From Neisseria yangbaofengii (GTDB lineage Bacteria > Pseudomonadota > Gammaproteobacteria > Burkholderiales > Neisseriaceae): a DNA stretch of 64,000 nucleotides. Below, one piece after another: positions 18,371 through 26,297 of this stretch; within the stretch, counting starts at the first letter, position 1; each line of letters opens with the position of its first letter. The notes below the pieces were generated by a model. The model was not told the origin of the DNA. It worked only from the letters and a program-made list of their open reading frames with translations, and did not search any database. A program made the position numbers and the translations under genes. The stretch covers positions 1,736,001 through 1,800,000 of the forward strand of contig NZ_CP062976.1 in assembly GCF_014898075.1 (NCBI RefSeq), written 5' to 3'.

Positions 18371-19020
18371 GTACAAGCATTGTTTTGATTGATGATCACA
18401 CACTGTTTCGACGCGGCATCAAATCCGTGTTGGGTGAAGCGGATTTTGAAATCATCGGTGAAGCCGAAGACGGCCTCAGCGGCGTAAAATTAGTTGAACA
18501 GGTTCACCCTGATGTCGTATTGTTGGATTTAGACATGCCTGTGATGAACGGCAGAGAAGCGCTTGGACAAATTCTCAGCAGCAACCCGTCGCAAAAAGTG
18601 GTCATGCTCACTGTATCGGAAGACAGCGACGATTTGATTGAATGCATGAAGCTGGGGGCACAAGGCTTTTTATTGAAAAACATCGATGCCGATTTTCTTA
18701 TCAATGCCATCGCCAAGGCCGCCAACGGCGACAGCGTATTTTCTCCTGAAATGACCGCCCATTTGGTGCAGTCACTCATCAATCCGGTGCAGGAAAACAC
18801 GCCTGATGCCTTAGAATCACTGACCCCGCGTGAATTGGAAACCTTAAAACATCTCGCCATCGGTCATAGCAACAAAGTCATTGCCAAGCATTTGAATTTA
18901 GCCGAATCGACCATCAAGGCTTATGTGCAAAGCATCTTGAGAAAGCTCAACTTAAGCAGCCGCGTACAAGCCGCAGTGTATGCGATACAGCATAATTTGG
19001 TTTCCAAAGCCGATAAATGA
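18367..19020 (+). CDS. narL: Nitrate/nitrite response regulator
   Basis: A 217-residue LuxR/NarL-family regulator. The receiver domain has the acidic pair IDDH, the phosphorylatable Asp in LLDLDMPVMNG, Thr in MLTVSED and Lys in FLLKNIDAD. The C-terminal HTH is LTPRELETLKHLAIGHSNKVIA followed by STIKAYVQSILRKL. It overlaps narX by four bases, so the kinase and regulator are coupled. Likely controls narGHJI-narK in response to nitrate. NarP cannot be excluded from sequence alone. Confidence 0.9.
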   Translation: MSTSIVLIDDHTLFRRGIKSVLGEADFEIIGEAEDGLSGVKLVEQVHPDVVLLDLDMPVMNGREALGQILSSNPSQKVVMLTVSEDSDDLIECMKLGAQGFLLKNIDADFLINAIAKAANGDSVFSPEMTAHLVQSLINPVQENTPDALESLTPRELETLKHLAIGHSNKVIAKHLNLAESTIKAYVQSILRKLNLSSRVQAAVYAIQHNLVSKADK

Positions 19021-19026
19021 TGGCAT

Positions 19027-19060
19027 AAAGGCCGTCCGGACCTTCAGACGGTCTTTGTTT
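19027..19060. terminator. Terminator after narL
   Basis: AAAGGCCGTC pairs with GACGGTCTTT (one G-U) around a loop CGGACCTTCA, followed by GTTTTG. It is built from one degenerate and one diverged uptake sequence, and lies between convergent narL and ltgA. Confidence 0.75.
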
Positions 19061-19074
19061 TGAGATTTAAGCCA

Positions 19075-20925
19075 TCAATAACGTGCGGGAATCGTACCCA
19101 TGCGGTGTTTCAATGAAGTTTGCGGTTCATTAAACAATGATGCATAGTAAGTTGCATTGGTCATGACCTTTTTCACGTAATCGCGTGTTTCGGTAAAGGG
19201 AATGGTTTCGGCGTAAATCGCACCCTCCAAAGGTGCGGCAGCCTGCCATCTGCGTGCGCGGCTCGGGCCGGCGTTATAACCGGCAGTCGCCAATACTTCG
19301 TTGTTTTGCAGATTGCGACGGGTATCGGCCATGTACCATGTACCCATGCGGATATTACCGTCCATGGTATAGAGTTCGCTGCTGCTCATACCGATTTTAC
19401 CGGCAATTTCGCGAGCCGTAGCAGGCATTACCTGCATCAAACCTTGCGCACCGGCATATGATTGCGCACCCATGACAAAGCGGCTTTCTTGGCGGATCAG
19501 GCCGTACACCCAAGCCGGATCGACGCCGGCTTGGGTAGCGTAACGCACGGTGGTGTCTTTAAACGGCGACAGGTAGCGTAAGTTGTAATTCAATTTGTGC
19601 TCGGTGCGGTCGGCGGTATTGATGGCCATATCATAAAATTGGTTGTCATACGCCACTTGTGCTGCAGTAAGCAAGTTGTCTTCGCTGAAGCCGCGCGTAG
19701 CATAGCGCCATTCCGCCTGCGCTTGACGACGCATTTTACTGTCGCCGCCGGCTTGGCTGGTTTTGAACAAGGTCAAGGCACGGTTGATGGCACCATCATT
19801 GGCCATGCGGCTGACATCGCTGCGGCTGGTTTGACCGACGTTGTTTTTGATATTGATGCGGCGGCCGAGTTCTTCGGTTGCCAACACGGCGTAAAAATTA
19901 CGGCCGGAAGCGGCGGCTTGTTCATACAACGATTTGGCGCGTGCGCTATTGCCCTGTGCGGCGTAGCTGCGTGCCAACCAATATTGCCAAGTCGGCGATT
20001 TTTGCAGTTTGGCCGGCATTTCTTGAATCACGCTCGACAATTCGTTCCAACGTTGCAAACGCAAAGCGGCGCGGGCGTACCATTCGAATTGATCGTCGGT
20101 CAATTGTTTACGATCGGCAACGCGGCCGTAGTAGCTCAACGCGGCCGGCATATTTTGGCTATACGCCTGATATTGACCCAATACGCCCCAAGCGAAGCTG
20201 CTTTGCGCACGGCTCAAGCTGTCTTCCATTGCCGACAGGCTGGCGGCGGCAGAAGGCGATTTACGCGCATCTTTCCCGATAACCGACAGCAAACGGTATT
20301 CTTGCGTACCTTGCGCGCCTGTATCAAACGGACTGCCCAATGATGCAGCCAAATTGCGCGCATCAGTGATTTGATTGTTGCTTAACAAACCGCGCACACG
20401 GCGCCATGCTTCATCGGCTTTCAGACGGCCTGAAGCTGCGGCTGCTTCTACCAAACGGGTACAGCCTTGCGGCAGGCGTGCGGTTTCACGCACCAAGTCG
20501 GCAGCTTTAGCATAATTGCTGCTGCTCAAATCAGCATAACATTCCACTTCTTGCGAGCGGCCTGCCGCTTCTAATTTTTTGTATTCTTGTTGGAACACTG
20601 ACCATTGGCCGCGCGCACCCAGGCTTTTCAGCCATTCATTGCGCACGGTTTCCGCCATAGCACTGTTGCCTGCTTGCGCCAGATACTGCTGCGCCCACGC
20701 GTCATCACCACGCTTGGCTGCGTCCAATGCACTTTCATATTGGCTGAAATCGGACAAAATTTTCGATTGGCTGTCGGCACGGCGTGACGGAATCGATGCC
20801 GGTGATTGGCTCTCTACGCGTGACTCGCGGATCATGGTCGGTTTGCTGCTTTGCGAAGCGCAGGCGGCCAATACGGCCAATGCCATTACGCTCAGCGACA
20901 GGGTAAATGTGCGTTGTACGTTCAT
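19075..20925 (-). CDS. ltgA: Soluble lytic murein transglycosylase, lipoprotein (LtgA type)
   Basis: A 616-residue Slt70-family enzyme that cleaves peptidoglycan glycan strands with formation of 1,6-anhydromuramic acid. The lipobox LAAC in MALAVLAACAS marks acylation, so it is likely bound to the outer membrane. A long alpha-superhelical U/L region fills the middle. The C-terminal catalytic domain has the glutamate motif RQESRFVMGAQSYAGAQGLM, QVMPATAREIA and AGYNAGPSRARRW. Length and lipobox match neisserial LtgA. One in-frame uptake sequence encodes SGRLKADE. It stands alone. Confidence 0.92.
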   Translation of the reverse strand: MNVQRTFTLSLSVMALAVLAACASQSSKPTMIRESRVESQSPASIPSRRADSQSKILSDFSQYESALDAAKRGDDAWAQQYLAQAGNSAMAETVRNEWLKSLGARGQWSVFQQEYKKLEAAGRSQEVECYADLSSSNYAKAADLVRETARLPQGCTRLVEAAAASGRLKADEAWRRVRGLLSNNQITDARNLAASLGSPFDTGAQGTQEYRLLSVIGKDARKSPSAAASLSAMEDSLSRAQSSFAWGVLGQYQAYSQNMPAALSYYGRVADRKQLTDDQFEWYARAALRLQRWNELSSVIQEMPAKLQKSPTWQYWLARSYAAQGNSARAKSLYEQAAASGRNFYAVLATEELGRRINIKNNVGQTSRSDVSRMANDGAINRALTLFKTSQAGGDSKMRRQAQAEWRYATRGFSEDNLLTAAQVAYDNQFYDMAINTADRTEHKLNYNLRYLSPFKDTTVRYATQAGVDPAWVYGLIRQESRFVMGAQSYAGAQGLMQVMPATAREIAGKIGMSSSELYTMDGNIRMGTWYMADTRRNLQNNEVLATAGYNAGPSRARRWQAAAPLEGAIYAETIPFTETRDYVKKVMTNATYYASLFNEPQTSLKHRMGTIPARY

Positions 20926-21061
20926 GTCGTCTTTCTTCTTCAGATCTTCAGGTATGATTTATTATTGCCGGTATGGTTGCAGCATTCTAAATGATTTATG
21001 GCAAATATCCGAATTGCAAACTGATATTTACATTTTTTGCCGGACTGAATACCACAATAAC

Positions 21062-21102
21062 AAGGCCGTCTGAAAAGCCATATTGCTTTCAGACGGCCTT
21101 TT
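21062..21102. terminator. Uptake-sequence hairpin after apt
   Basis: AAGGCCGTCTGAAAAGC pairs with GCTTTCAGACGGCCTT around CATATT. It lies just downstream of apt on the minus strand and upstream of ltgA. Confidence 0.8.
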
Positions 21103-21117
21103 GCTGATTTATATCGA

Positions 21118-21678
21118 TTACATGCAGCCTTCGTTTTGACACAACGTAAACAACGGTACTCCGGCTTCACGGATTTTCTTACCGCCGGTCAAATCAGTGA
21201 ATTCCAAAATCGCCGCCGCTTCAATCACCTCGCCACCGAGCTTGCGGATCAATTCCACACCGGCCAACATGGTTCCGCCGGTTGCCACCAAATCATCCAC
21301 CAGCAACACGCATGCACCTGATTTAATCGCATCAGCGTGGATTTCCACCGTTGCTTCACCGTATTCCAAGGCATAGCTTTGCGACACGGTGTCAAACGGC
21401 AATTTGCCTTTTTTACGAATCGGCACAAAACCCACATTCAATTGATAAGCCAAGGCTGCGCCGATGATAAAACCGCGCGCATCCAAGCCGGCCACCACAT
21501 CGATTTTCTGCCCCATATAGCGGTAAACCAACAAATCCACCAACAGGCGGAAATACTCCGCGCTTTGCAAAACCGGCGTAATATCATGAAATAAAATACC
21601 TTTTTTCGGCCAGTTTTCAATTTTGCGGATTTTTTCCGCCAAGGCATCAACGCCCATCACATCAGGATGAATCAACAT
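21118..21678 (-). CDS. apt: Adenine phosphoribosyltransferase
   Basis: A 186-residue purine-salvage enzyme forming AMP from adenine and PRPP. The PRPP-binding loop is [14 protein letters not shown]. Upstream stretches are [17 protein letters not shown] and [14 protein letters not shown], typical of Apt. The chosen start (21678) has GGAAGA just upstream. The frame is open 12 codons further, but that extension is not part of the family. Neisserial Apt is of the same length. Confidence 0.94.
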   Translation of the reverse strand: MLIHPDVMGVDALAEKIRKIENWPKKGILFHDITPVLQSAEYFRLLVDLLVYRYMGQKIDVVAGLDARGFIIGAALAYQLNVGFVPIRKKGKLPFDTVSQSYALEYGEATVEIHADAIKSGACVLLVDDLVATGGTMLAGVELIRKLGGEVIEAAAILEFTDLTGGKKIREAGVPLFTLCQNEGCM

Positions 21679-21816
21679 ACTTAATCTTCCGAGATTGAAT
21701 ATTTTTAACGTCATATTGTAACAAATTTATGCTGCCGATGTTGAGACCGCCTGAACATCCAAATCCGGCAAGCATTGTGTTATAATTTCTTGAAAATATC
21801 CCACTGGCAAAACATC

Positions 21817-22434
21817 ATGCGACACAACAAAAAAGGCAATATTTTCATCATCTCCGCCGCTTCGGGCACCGGCAAGACCACTTTGGTTTCGCGCCTCGTG
21901 AAAAACAACAGCGATTTACGCGTATCGGTTTCCCACACCACCCGCCAGCCGCGCGAAGGCGAACAACACGGCGTACATTATCATTTTGTTCCCAAAGAAG
22001 AATTTGAATCCTTAATCGAGCAAAAAGCCTTTTTAGAACACGCCAATGTATTCGGCAATTACTACGGTACCAGTATCGCTGCGGTCAACCAATTGAGCGA
22101 GCAAGGTTTCGATGTGATTTTGGAAATCGACGTACAAGGTGCCGAACAAGTGCGCCGTGTGCTGCCGGAATCTATCGGCATCTTCATTCTGCCGCCATCG
22201 TTTGACATCTTGGCAGGCCGTCTGAAAGGCCGCGCGACCGATAGCGGAGAAGTCATCGCTACCCGCCTGGCCGAAGCACGTCGCGAAATCGAGCAAGCCT
22301 TTGATTTTGATTATATTGTTATCAATGAAGACTTAGATGTTGCCGAAGCCGATTTGCTGCACATCATCAAGTCAGGCCGTCTGAAAAAATCCGCCCAACA
22401 AGGTTTTCTCACAAACCTGTTGGAAAATTCTTAA
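21817..22434 (+). CDS. gmk: Guanylate kinase
   Basis: A 205-residue enzyme phosphorylating GMP to GDP. The P-loop is SAASGTGKTTL near the N-terminus. VSHTTRQPREGEQHGVHYHF and the GMP-binding region with DVILEIDVQGAEQVR follow. ATG 21817 (MRHNKKGNIF) matches the family start; an earlier in-frame ATG would add 14 residues. A TATAAT lies at 21781. An uptake sequence at the C-terminus encodes SGRLKK, as does another internal one (AGRLKG). Followed closely by rpoZ. Confidence 0.95.
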   Translation: MRHNKKGNIFIISAASGTGKTTLVSRLVKNNSDLRVSVSHTTRQPREGEQHGVHYHFVPKEEFESLIEQKAFLEHANVFGNYYGTSIAAVNQLSEQGFDVILEIDVQGAEQVRRVLPESIGIFILPPSFDILAGRLKGRATDSGEVIATRLAEARREIEQAFDFDYIVINEDLDVAEADLLHIIKSGRLKKSAQQGFLTNLLENS

Positions 22435-22487
22435 AAAACAGCGAAAATACGCTATCCGATTTATTTTTTTGAAAGAAAGCAAGCAAT

Positions 22488-22694
22488 ATGGCACGTATCA
22501 CCACCGAAGACTGCACCCCGAAAATTCCGAACCACTTCGATTTGACCTTGATTGCCGCCCGCCGCGCGCGCCAATTGGAAAACGGCAACCAACCTTTGGT
22601 TGACGACATCCGCAACAACAAACCGACCGTAACCGCCTTGCGCGAAATAGCTGCCGGCCAAATCGGCGTTGAATTGCTGTCCCGCAACAAATAA
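22488..22694 (+). CDS. rpoZ: RNA polymerase omega subunit
   Basis: A 68-residue omega subunit that assists folding of the beta' subunit. It starts MARITTEDC and carries the conserved [12 protein letters not shown] and [14 protein letters not shown]. It lies 53 bases after gmk and upstream of spoT, the gmk-rpoZ-spoT order seen across proteobacteria. GAAAGAAAGCAAG precedes the ATG. Confidence 0.96.
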   Translation: MARITTEDCTPKIPNHFDLTLIAARRARQLENGNQPLVDDIRNNKPTVTALREIAAGQIGVELLSRNK

Positions 22695-22730
22695 TACACG
22701 TGCCGCCACGGAGGCTGACGCACCCATTCA

Positions 22731-22752
22731 ACCGCGCTCTAATGCGCGGTTA
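22731..22752 (+). terminator. Hairpin between rpoZ and spoT
   Basis: AACCGCGC and GCGCGGTT form a perfect 8-bp stem with loop TCTAAT, followed by ATTTG. Without a T-run it may be a partial terminator. Confidence 0.5.
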
Positions 22753-22897
22753 TTTGCCCACTTAACTTTGACATAACAATATGGCAAGCCATGCGTTTTA
22801 TTCTGCAGCTGCCTGCCGATAATATTTACCGCTTCTTATAATCACCCGATAGCGCCCCCACCACCAAGTTATCCAACCCGAGAGAGGCCGTCTGAAC

Positions 22898-25054
22898 ATG
22901 CCCGCACCCCTATCTACCGCCCCCTACGATGCGCTGACAGCCGAAGCCCGAGAATTACTCTTTAAAACGGCATCTTATCTCAGCAAAAAAGAACAAGTAC
23001 AGCTCGAAAAAGCCGTCGCCTACGCTTTTCGCGCCCATGACGGCCAAACCCGCAAAAGCGGCGAACCTTACATCACCCACCCGATTGCCGTAACCACCCA
23101 ATTGGCCGTTTGGCACATGGATGTGCAAGGCTTGTGTGCCGGCGTGATGCACGATGTCTTGGAAGACACCGGCGTATCCAAAGTCGAAATGGCGGCGGAA
23201 TTCGGCGAAACCATTGCCGAAATGGTAGACGGCTTGTCCAAATTGGAAAAACTCAAATTCGAAGACCATGAAGAGCATCAGGCCGAAAGCTTCCGCAAAC
23301 TGATTCTCGCCATGACCAAAGACGTACGGGTCATCATCATCAAGCTTTCCGACCGCCTGCACAATATGCGCACACTCGGCTCAATGCGCCCGGACAAACG
23401 CCGTCGCATCGCCAGAGAAACGCTCGATATCTACGCCCAAATCGCCAACCGCATCGGCTTAAACAATGCCTATCAGGAATTGCAGGATTTATCGTTCCAA
23501 AACCTGCATCCAAAGCGCTACGAAACGCTGCAAAAAGCGATGGACAACAGCCGCAAAAACCGCCGCGACGTGGTCGGTAAAGTATTGCGCGCGTTCGGCC
23601 ACCGCTTGGTTGATGCCAACATCGAAGCCAAAATCAAAGGCCGCGAGAAAAACCTTTACAGCATTCACCAAAAAATGCTGCAAAAAAAACTGCGTTTTGC
23701 CGATGTGATGGACATTTACGCCTTCCGCGTCATCGTCAACAGCGTACCGGCCTGTTACGCTGCTTTGGGTGCGTTGCACAATCTCTACAAACCCAAACCC
23801 GGCCGTTTTAAAGACTACATCGCCATTCCGAAAAGCAACGGCTACCAAAGCCTGCACACCACGTTGGTCGGCCCTTACGGCTTGCCGATTGAAGTGCAAA
23901 TCCGCACGCACGAAATGGATGCCGTCGCCGAAGGCGGCGTGGCCGGCCACTGGATTTACAAATCCGGTGAAAACACCATCGACCAAGCCACGCTGCACAC
24001 CAACCAATGGCTCAAGAGCATTCTCGATTTGCAGGCCAGCAGCGCCAATGCGATCGAATTTTTGGAACATGTCAAAGTCGATTTATTCCCGAACGAAGTC
24101 TATATCCTGACCCCGAAAGGCAAAATCCTTACCCTGCCTAAAGGAGCTACCCCGATTGACTTCGCTTATGCCGTGCACACCGACATCGGCCACAAAACCG
24201 TTGCCGCACGCATCAACAACACCATGATGCCTTTGCGCACCAAGCTGAAAACCGGCGATTCGGTTGAAATCATCACGTCAGAGCACGCAAAACCGAATCC
24301 GGCATGGCTCAATTTCGCCATGTCCAGCCGCGCCCGCAGCGCCATCCGCCAGTACATCAAAACCATGAACCGCCATGATGCGATTGTATTGGGTGAAAAC
24401 CTGCTGCAAAAAGCCCTGTCCAGCCTGTTACCGAAAGACGTATTGATTTCAGACGGCCTCAAAGAAAAATATTTGAGCGATTTGAGCGACAAAAAAACCT
24501 CGTTTGAAGAAGTGTTATACAACGTCGGCATGGGCAATACCCAGCCCGTTTCCGTGGCCATGCACATCGCCGAACTGGCCGGCCAACACTTCGGCAGCGA
24601 AGTCAAACTCAGCCCGATCAAAGTCAACGGCCAAGAAACCGGCCGCGTGCATTTGGCCGAGTGTTGTCATCCGGTTGCAGGCGATGCCGTCCGTGCCTTG
24701 TTGGTTCAAGGCAAGGGCATGATTATCCACCGCGATACCTGTAACGTGTTACTTAAGTCCGACCCCGAACAGCAACTTGATGCCGATTGGGACAACCTGA
24801 ACAACCAAAGCTACCGCCTCAGCCTCAACATCCAATCGGAAGACACCCACGGCCTGTTGGCGCAAATGGCGCAGGCCATTTCCAGCTCCGGCGCCGATAT
24901 TGAATCGGTCAACACCCCGTCGTCCAACCGCGCCGGCAGCGAAGGCTTTGTCGAATTTGGTTTCATCATCAAAGCCAAAGATTTGGCCCAGGTCAAACAA
25001 ATCATTCACAAGCTGCACGCCATTCCGCATGTGCGTAAAGTGATTCGCGGCTAA
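22898..25054 (+). CDS. spoT: Bifunctional (p)ppGpp synthetase/hydrolase
   Basis: A 718-residue stringent-response enzyme. The N-terminal HD hydrolase domain has the metal motif HDVLEDTG and HAHDGQTRKSGEP-like residues. The synthetase domain contains KPGRFKDYIAIPKSNGYQSLH, whose RFKD (RxKD) is the form found in bifunctional enzymes rather than the ExDD of RelA. TGS (ILTLPKGATPIDFAYAVHT), a Cys-containing conserved region (LAECCHPVAGD) and a C-terminal ACT domain follow. An uptake sequence lies between GAGAGAGG and the ATG, filling the ribosome-site spacer. Another encodes LISDGLKEK inside the gene. Confidence 0.95.
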   Translation: MPAPLSTAPYDALTAEARELLFKTASYLSKKEQVQLEKAVAYAFRAHDGQTRKSGEPYITHPIAVTTQLAVWHMDVQGLCAGVMHDVLEDTGVSKVEMAAEFGETIAEMVDGLSKLEKLKFEDHEEHQAESFRKLILAMTKDVRVIIIKLSDRLHNMRTLGSMRPDKRRRIARETLDIYAQIANRIGLNNAYQELQDLSFQNLHPKRYETLQKAMDNSRKNRRDVVGKVLRAFGHRLVDANIEAKIKGREKNLYSIHQKMLQKKLRFADVMDIYAFRVIVNSVPACYAALGALHNLYKPKPGRFKDYIAIPKSNGYQSLHTTLVGPYGLPIEVQIRTHEMDAVAEGGVAGHWIYKSGENTIDQATLHTNQWLKSILDLQASSANAIEFLEHVKVDLFPNEVYILTPKGKILTLPKGATPIDFAYAVHTDIGHKTVAARINNTMMPLRTKLKTGDSVEIITSEHAKPNPAWLNFAMSSRARSAIRQYIKTMNRHDAIVLGENLLQKALSSLLPKDVLISDGLKEKYLSDLSDKKTSFEEVLYNVGMGNTQPVSVAMHIAELAGQHFGSEVKLSPIKVNGQETGRVHLAECCHPVAGDAVRALLVQGKGMIIHRDTCNVLLKSDPEQQLDADWDNLNNQSYRLSLNIQSEDTHGLLAQMAQAISSSGADIESVNTPSSNRAGSEGFVEFGFIIKAKDLAQVKQIIHKLHAIPHVRKVIRG

Positions 25055-25072
25055 GCTTTTGACCTATCATTT

Positions 25073-25104
25073 AGGCCGTCTGAAAAATTTCAGACGGCCT
25101 TTTA
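25073..25104. terminator. Terminator after spoT
   Basis: Back-to-back uptake sequences AGGCCGTCTGAAAA and TTTCAGACGGCCT form a tight hairpin followed by TTTT. Confidence 0.88.
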
Positions 25105-25166
25105 AATACCCCCAATATTATCCATTCCAAAATAATACAACGTCTATTAAAATCCCTTACCCAAAC

Positions 25167-25196
25167 TTGACACACAAAAGCAATCTATAAGATAAT
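25167..25196 (+). promoter_or_regulatory. Probable sigma70 promoter of the rpsU-dnaG-rpoD operon
   Basis: TTGACA (25167-25172, perfect) with an 18-base spacer to GATAAT (25191-25196, five of six). It would start transcription near 25203 and give a 5' leader of about 220 nt before rpsU. Confidence 0.7.
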
Positions 25197-25202
25197 CACA
25201 AA

Positions 25203-25422
25203 ATTGTTTCCGGTCTTTTACATCTTCATACATACGCAAATAAAAGGCCATATCCGGCACCAAGCCGACTTGTTAGGAGGTGATGTTCACATCACGGCGC
25301 GTATCCCGCCAGCTTGTTTAAGCACCAGCGATACAGACAAAACCCTATCGATAAAGGCTGTCTGAACCCAACTTAAACTTTTTCAGACTGCTGTAAACTT
25401 AAAGAATTTTGAAGGAAATAAA
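25203..25422 (+). promoter_or_regulatory. Long 5' leader of rpsU with anti-16S element and micro-ORF
   Basis: Transcribed leader predicted from the promoter at 25167. At 25275-25284 it has AGGAGGTGAT, perfectly complementary to the 16S rRNA 3' tail. GTGATGT at 25280-25286 can pair with ACATCAC at 25289-25295. ATG 25283 opens a 12-codon frame to the stop at 25319-25321 (MFTSRRVSRQLV). Its spacing from AGGAGG is only two bases, too short for normal initiation, so the element may be regulatory rather than a translation start. Short hairpins CAAG-CCGA-CTTG (25261) and GCTT-GTTT-AAGC (about 25312) flank it. Confidence 0.45.
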
Positions 25423-25635
25423 ATGCCTGCAATCCGTGTAAAAGAGAATGAACCATTTGAAGTTGCCATGCGTCGTTTCAAACGCGCCGTAGAAAAAACC
25501 GGTCTGTTGACTGAACTGCGTGCCCGCGAAGCTTACGAAAAACCAACTACCGAGCGCAAACGCAAAAAAGCTGCTGCCGCCAAACGCTTGCAAAAACGCC
25601 TGCGCAGCCAACAACTGCCTCCTAAAATGTATTAA
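25423..25635 (+). CDS. rpsU: 30S ribosomal protein S21
   Basis: A 70-residue, very basic protein of the small subunit platform near the anti-Shine-Dalgarno. It starts [27 protein letters not shown]-like and ends in a Lys/Arg-rich tail. GAAGGAAAT lies just upstream of the ATG. First gene of the macromolecular synthesis operon, and followed by a strong terminator before yqeY. Confidence 0.96.
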   Translation: MPAIRVKENEPFEVAMRRFKRAVEKTGLLTELRAREAYEKPTTERKRKKAAAAKRLQKRLRSQQLPPKMY

Positions 25636-25664
25636 TACGGACGCAATCTCCTATTGAGCAAGAC

Positions 25665-25697
25665 ACACCGTAAGGCCGAATGCCCTACGGTGTTTTT
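25665..25697 (+). terminator. Internal terminator between rpsU and yqeY
   Basis: ACACCGTA pairs with TACGGTGT, with inner GGC/GCC pairing and a CGAAT loop, then TTTTT. It is not uptake-sequence based. Its position mirrors the terminator between rpsU and dnaG in E. coli, which keeps primase levels low. Confidence 0.9.
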
Positions 25698-25713
25698 GCC
25701 TTTATAAATCCAT

Positions 25714-25719
25714 TATAAT
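25714..25719 (+). promoter_or_regulatory. Candidate -10 box for yqeY-dnaG
   Basis: TATAAT preceded by CCAT, 48 bases before the yqeY ATG and just after the terminator. No good -35 box is found at the proper spacing (TGTTTT at 17 bases), so the assignment is tentative. Confidence 0.35.
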
Positions 25720-25761
25720 GCCGACATCACCCAGGTCGTCTGCAACCCTACGGAGCCCGTC

Positions 25762-26211
25762 ATGAGCCTGAAAATCCAGCTTACCGAAGACATGAAAACC
25801 GCAATGAAAGCCAAAGACCAATTGTCTTTAAGCACCATCCGCCTGATTAATGCCGCTGTCAAACAATACGAAGTCGATGAACGCGTCGAAGCCGATGATG
25901 AAAAAGTCATTGCCATTCTGACCAAAATGGTGAAACAACGCAAAGACAGTGCCAAAATCTACGCCGAAGCCGACCGCCACGATTTGGCACAAAAAGAAAT
26001 CGACGAAATCGAAGTCCTCAACCGCTACCTGCCGCAAATGATGAGCGAAGAAGAAATCAAAACCGCCGTCGATACCGTCATCACCATGACCGGCGCCACC
26101 GGCATGGCCGATATGGGCAAAGTCATGGGCGTATTGAAAACCCAGCTTGCCGGCAAAGCCGATATGGGCGAAGTCAATAAAATTCTAAAAGCCGCCCTGA
26201 CTGCCGAATAA
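25762..26211 (+). CDS. YqeY/GatB-like domain protein
   Basis: A 149-residue protein of the YqeY family, which shares the tRNA-binding tail domain of the GatB amidotransferase subunit. Typical stretches are LTEDMKTAMKAKDQLSLSTIR, RKDSAKIYAEADRHDLAQKE, IEVLNRYLPQMM and GKVMGVLK. The biochemical role is uncertain. It is commonly found between rpsU and dnaG in betaproteobacteria, as here. AACCCTACGGAGCC precedes the start. Confidence 0.9.
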   Translation: MSLKIQLTEDMKTAMKAKDQLSLSTIRLINAAVKQYEVDERVEADDEKVIAILTKMVKQRKDSAKIYAEADRHDLAQKEIDEIEVLNRYLPQMMSEEEIKTAVDTVITMTGATGMADMGKVMGVLKTQLAGKADMGEVNKILKAALTAE

Positions 26212-26218
26212 ACACCAA

Positions 26219-26245
26219 AGGCCGTCTGAATCTTTCAGACGGCTT
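26219..26245. repeat. Uptake-sequence hairpin between yqeY and dnaG
   Basis: AGGCCGTCTGAA and TTCAGACGGCTT with a loop TCT. No T-run follows, so it is probably permissive for dnaG transcription. Confidence 0.6.
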
Positions 26246-26297
26246 ATCCCCCGTTATTAAACCCATTAAGCTGCTTACGCCTGAATCGCCCTGTCCC

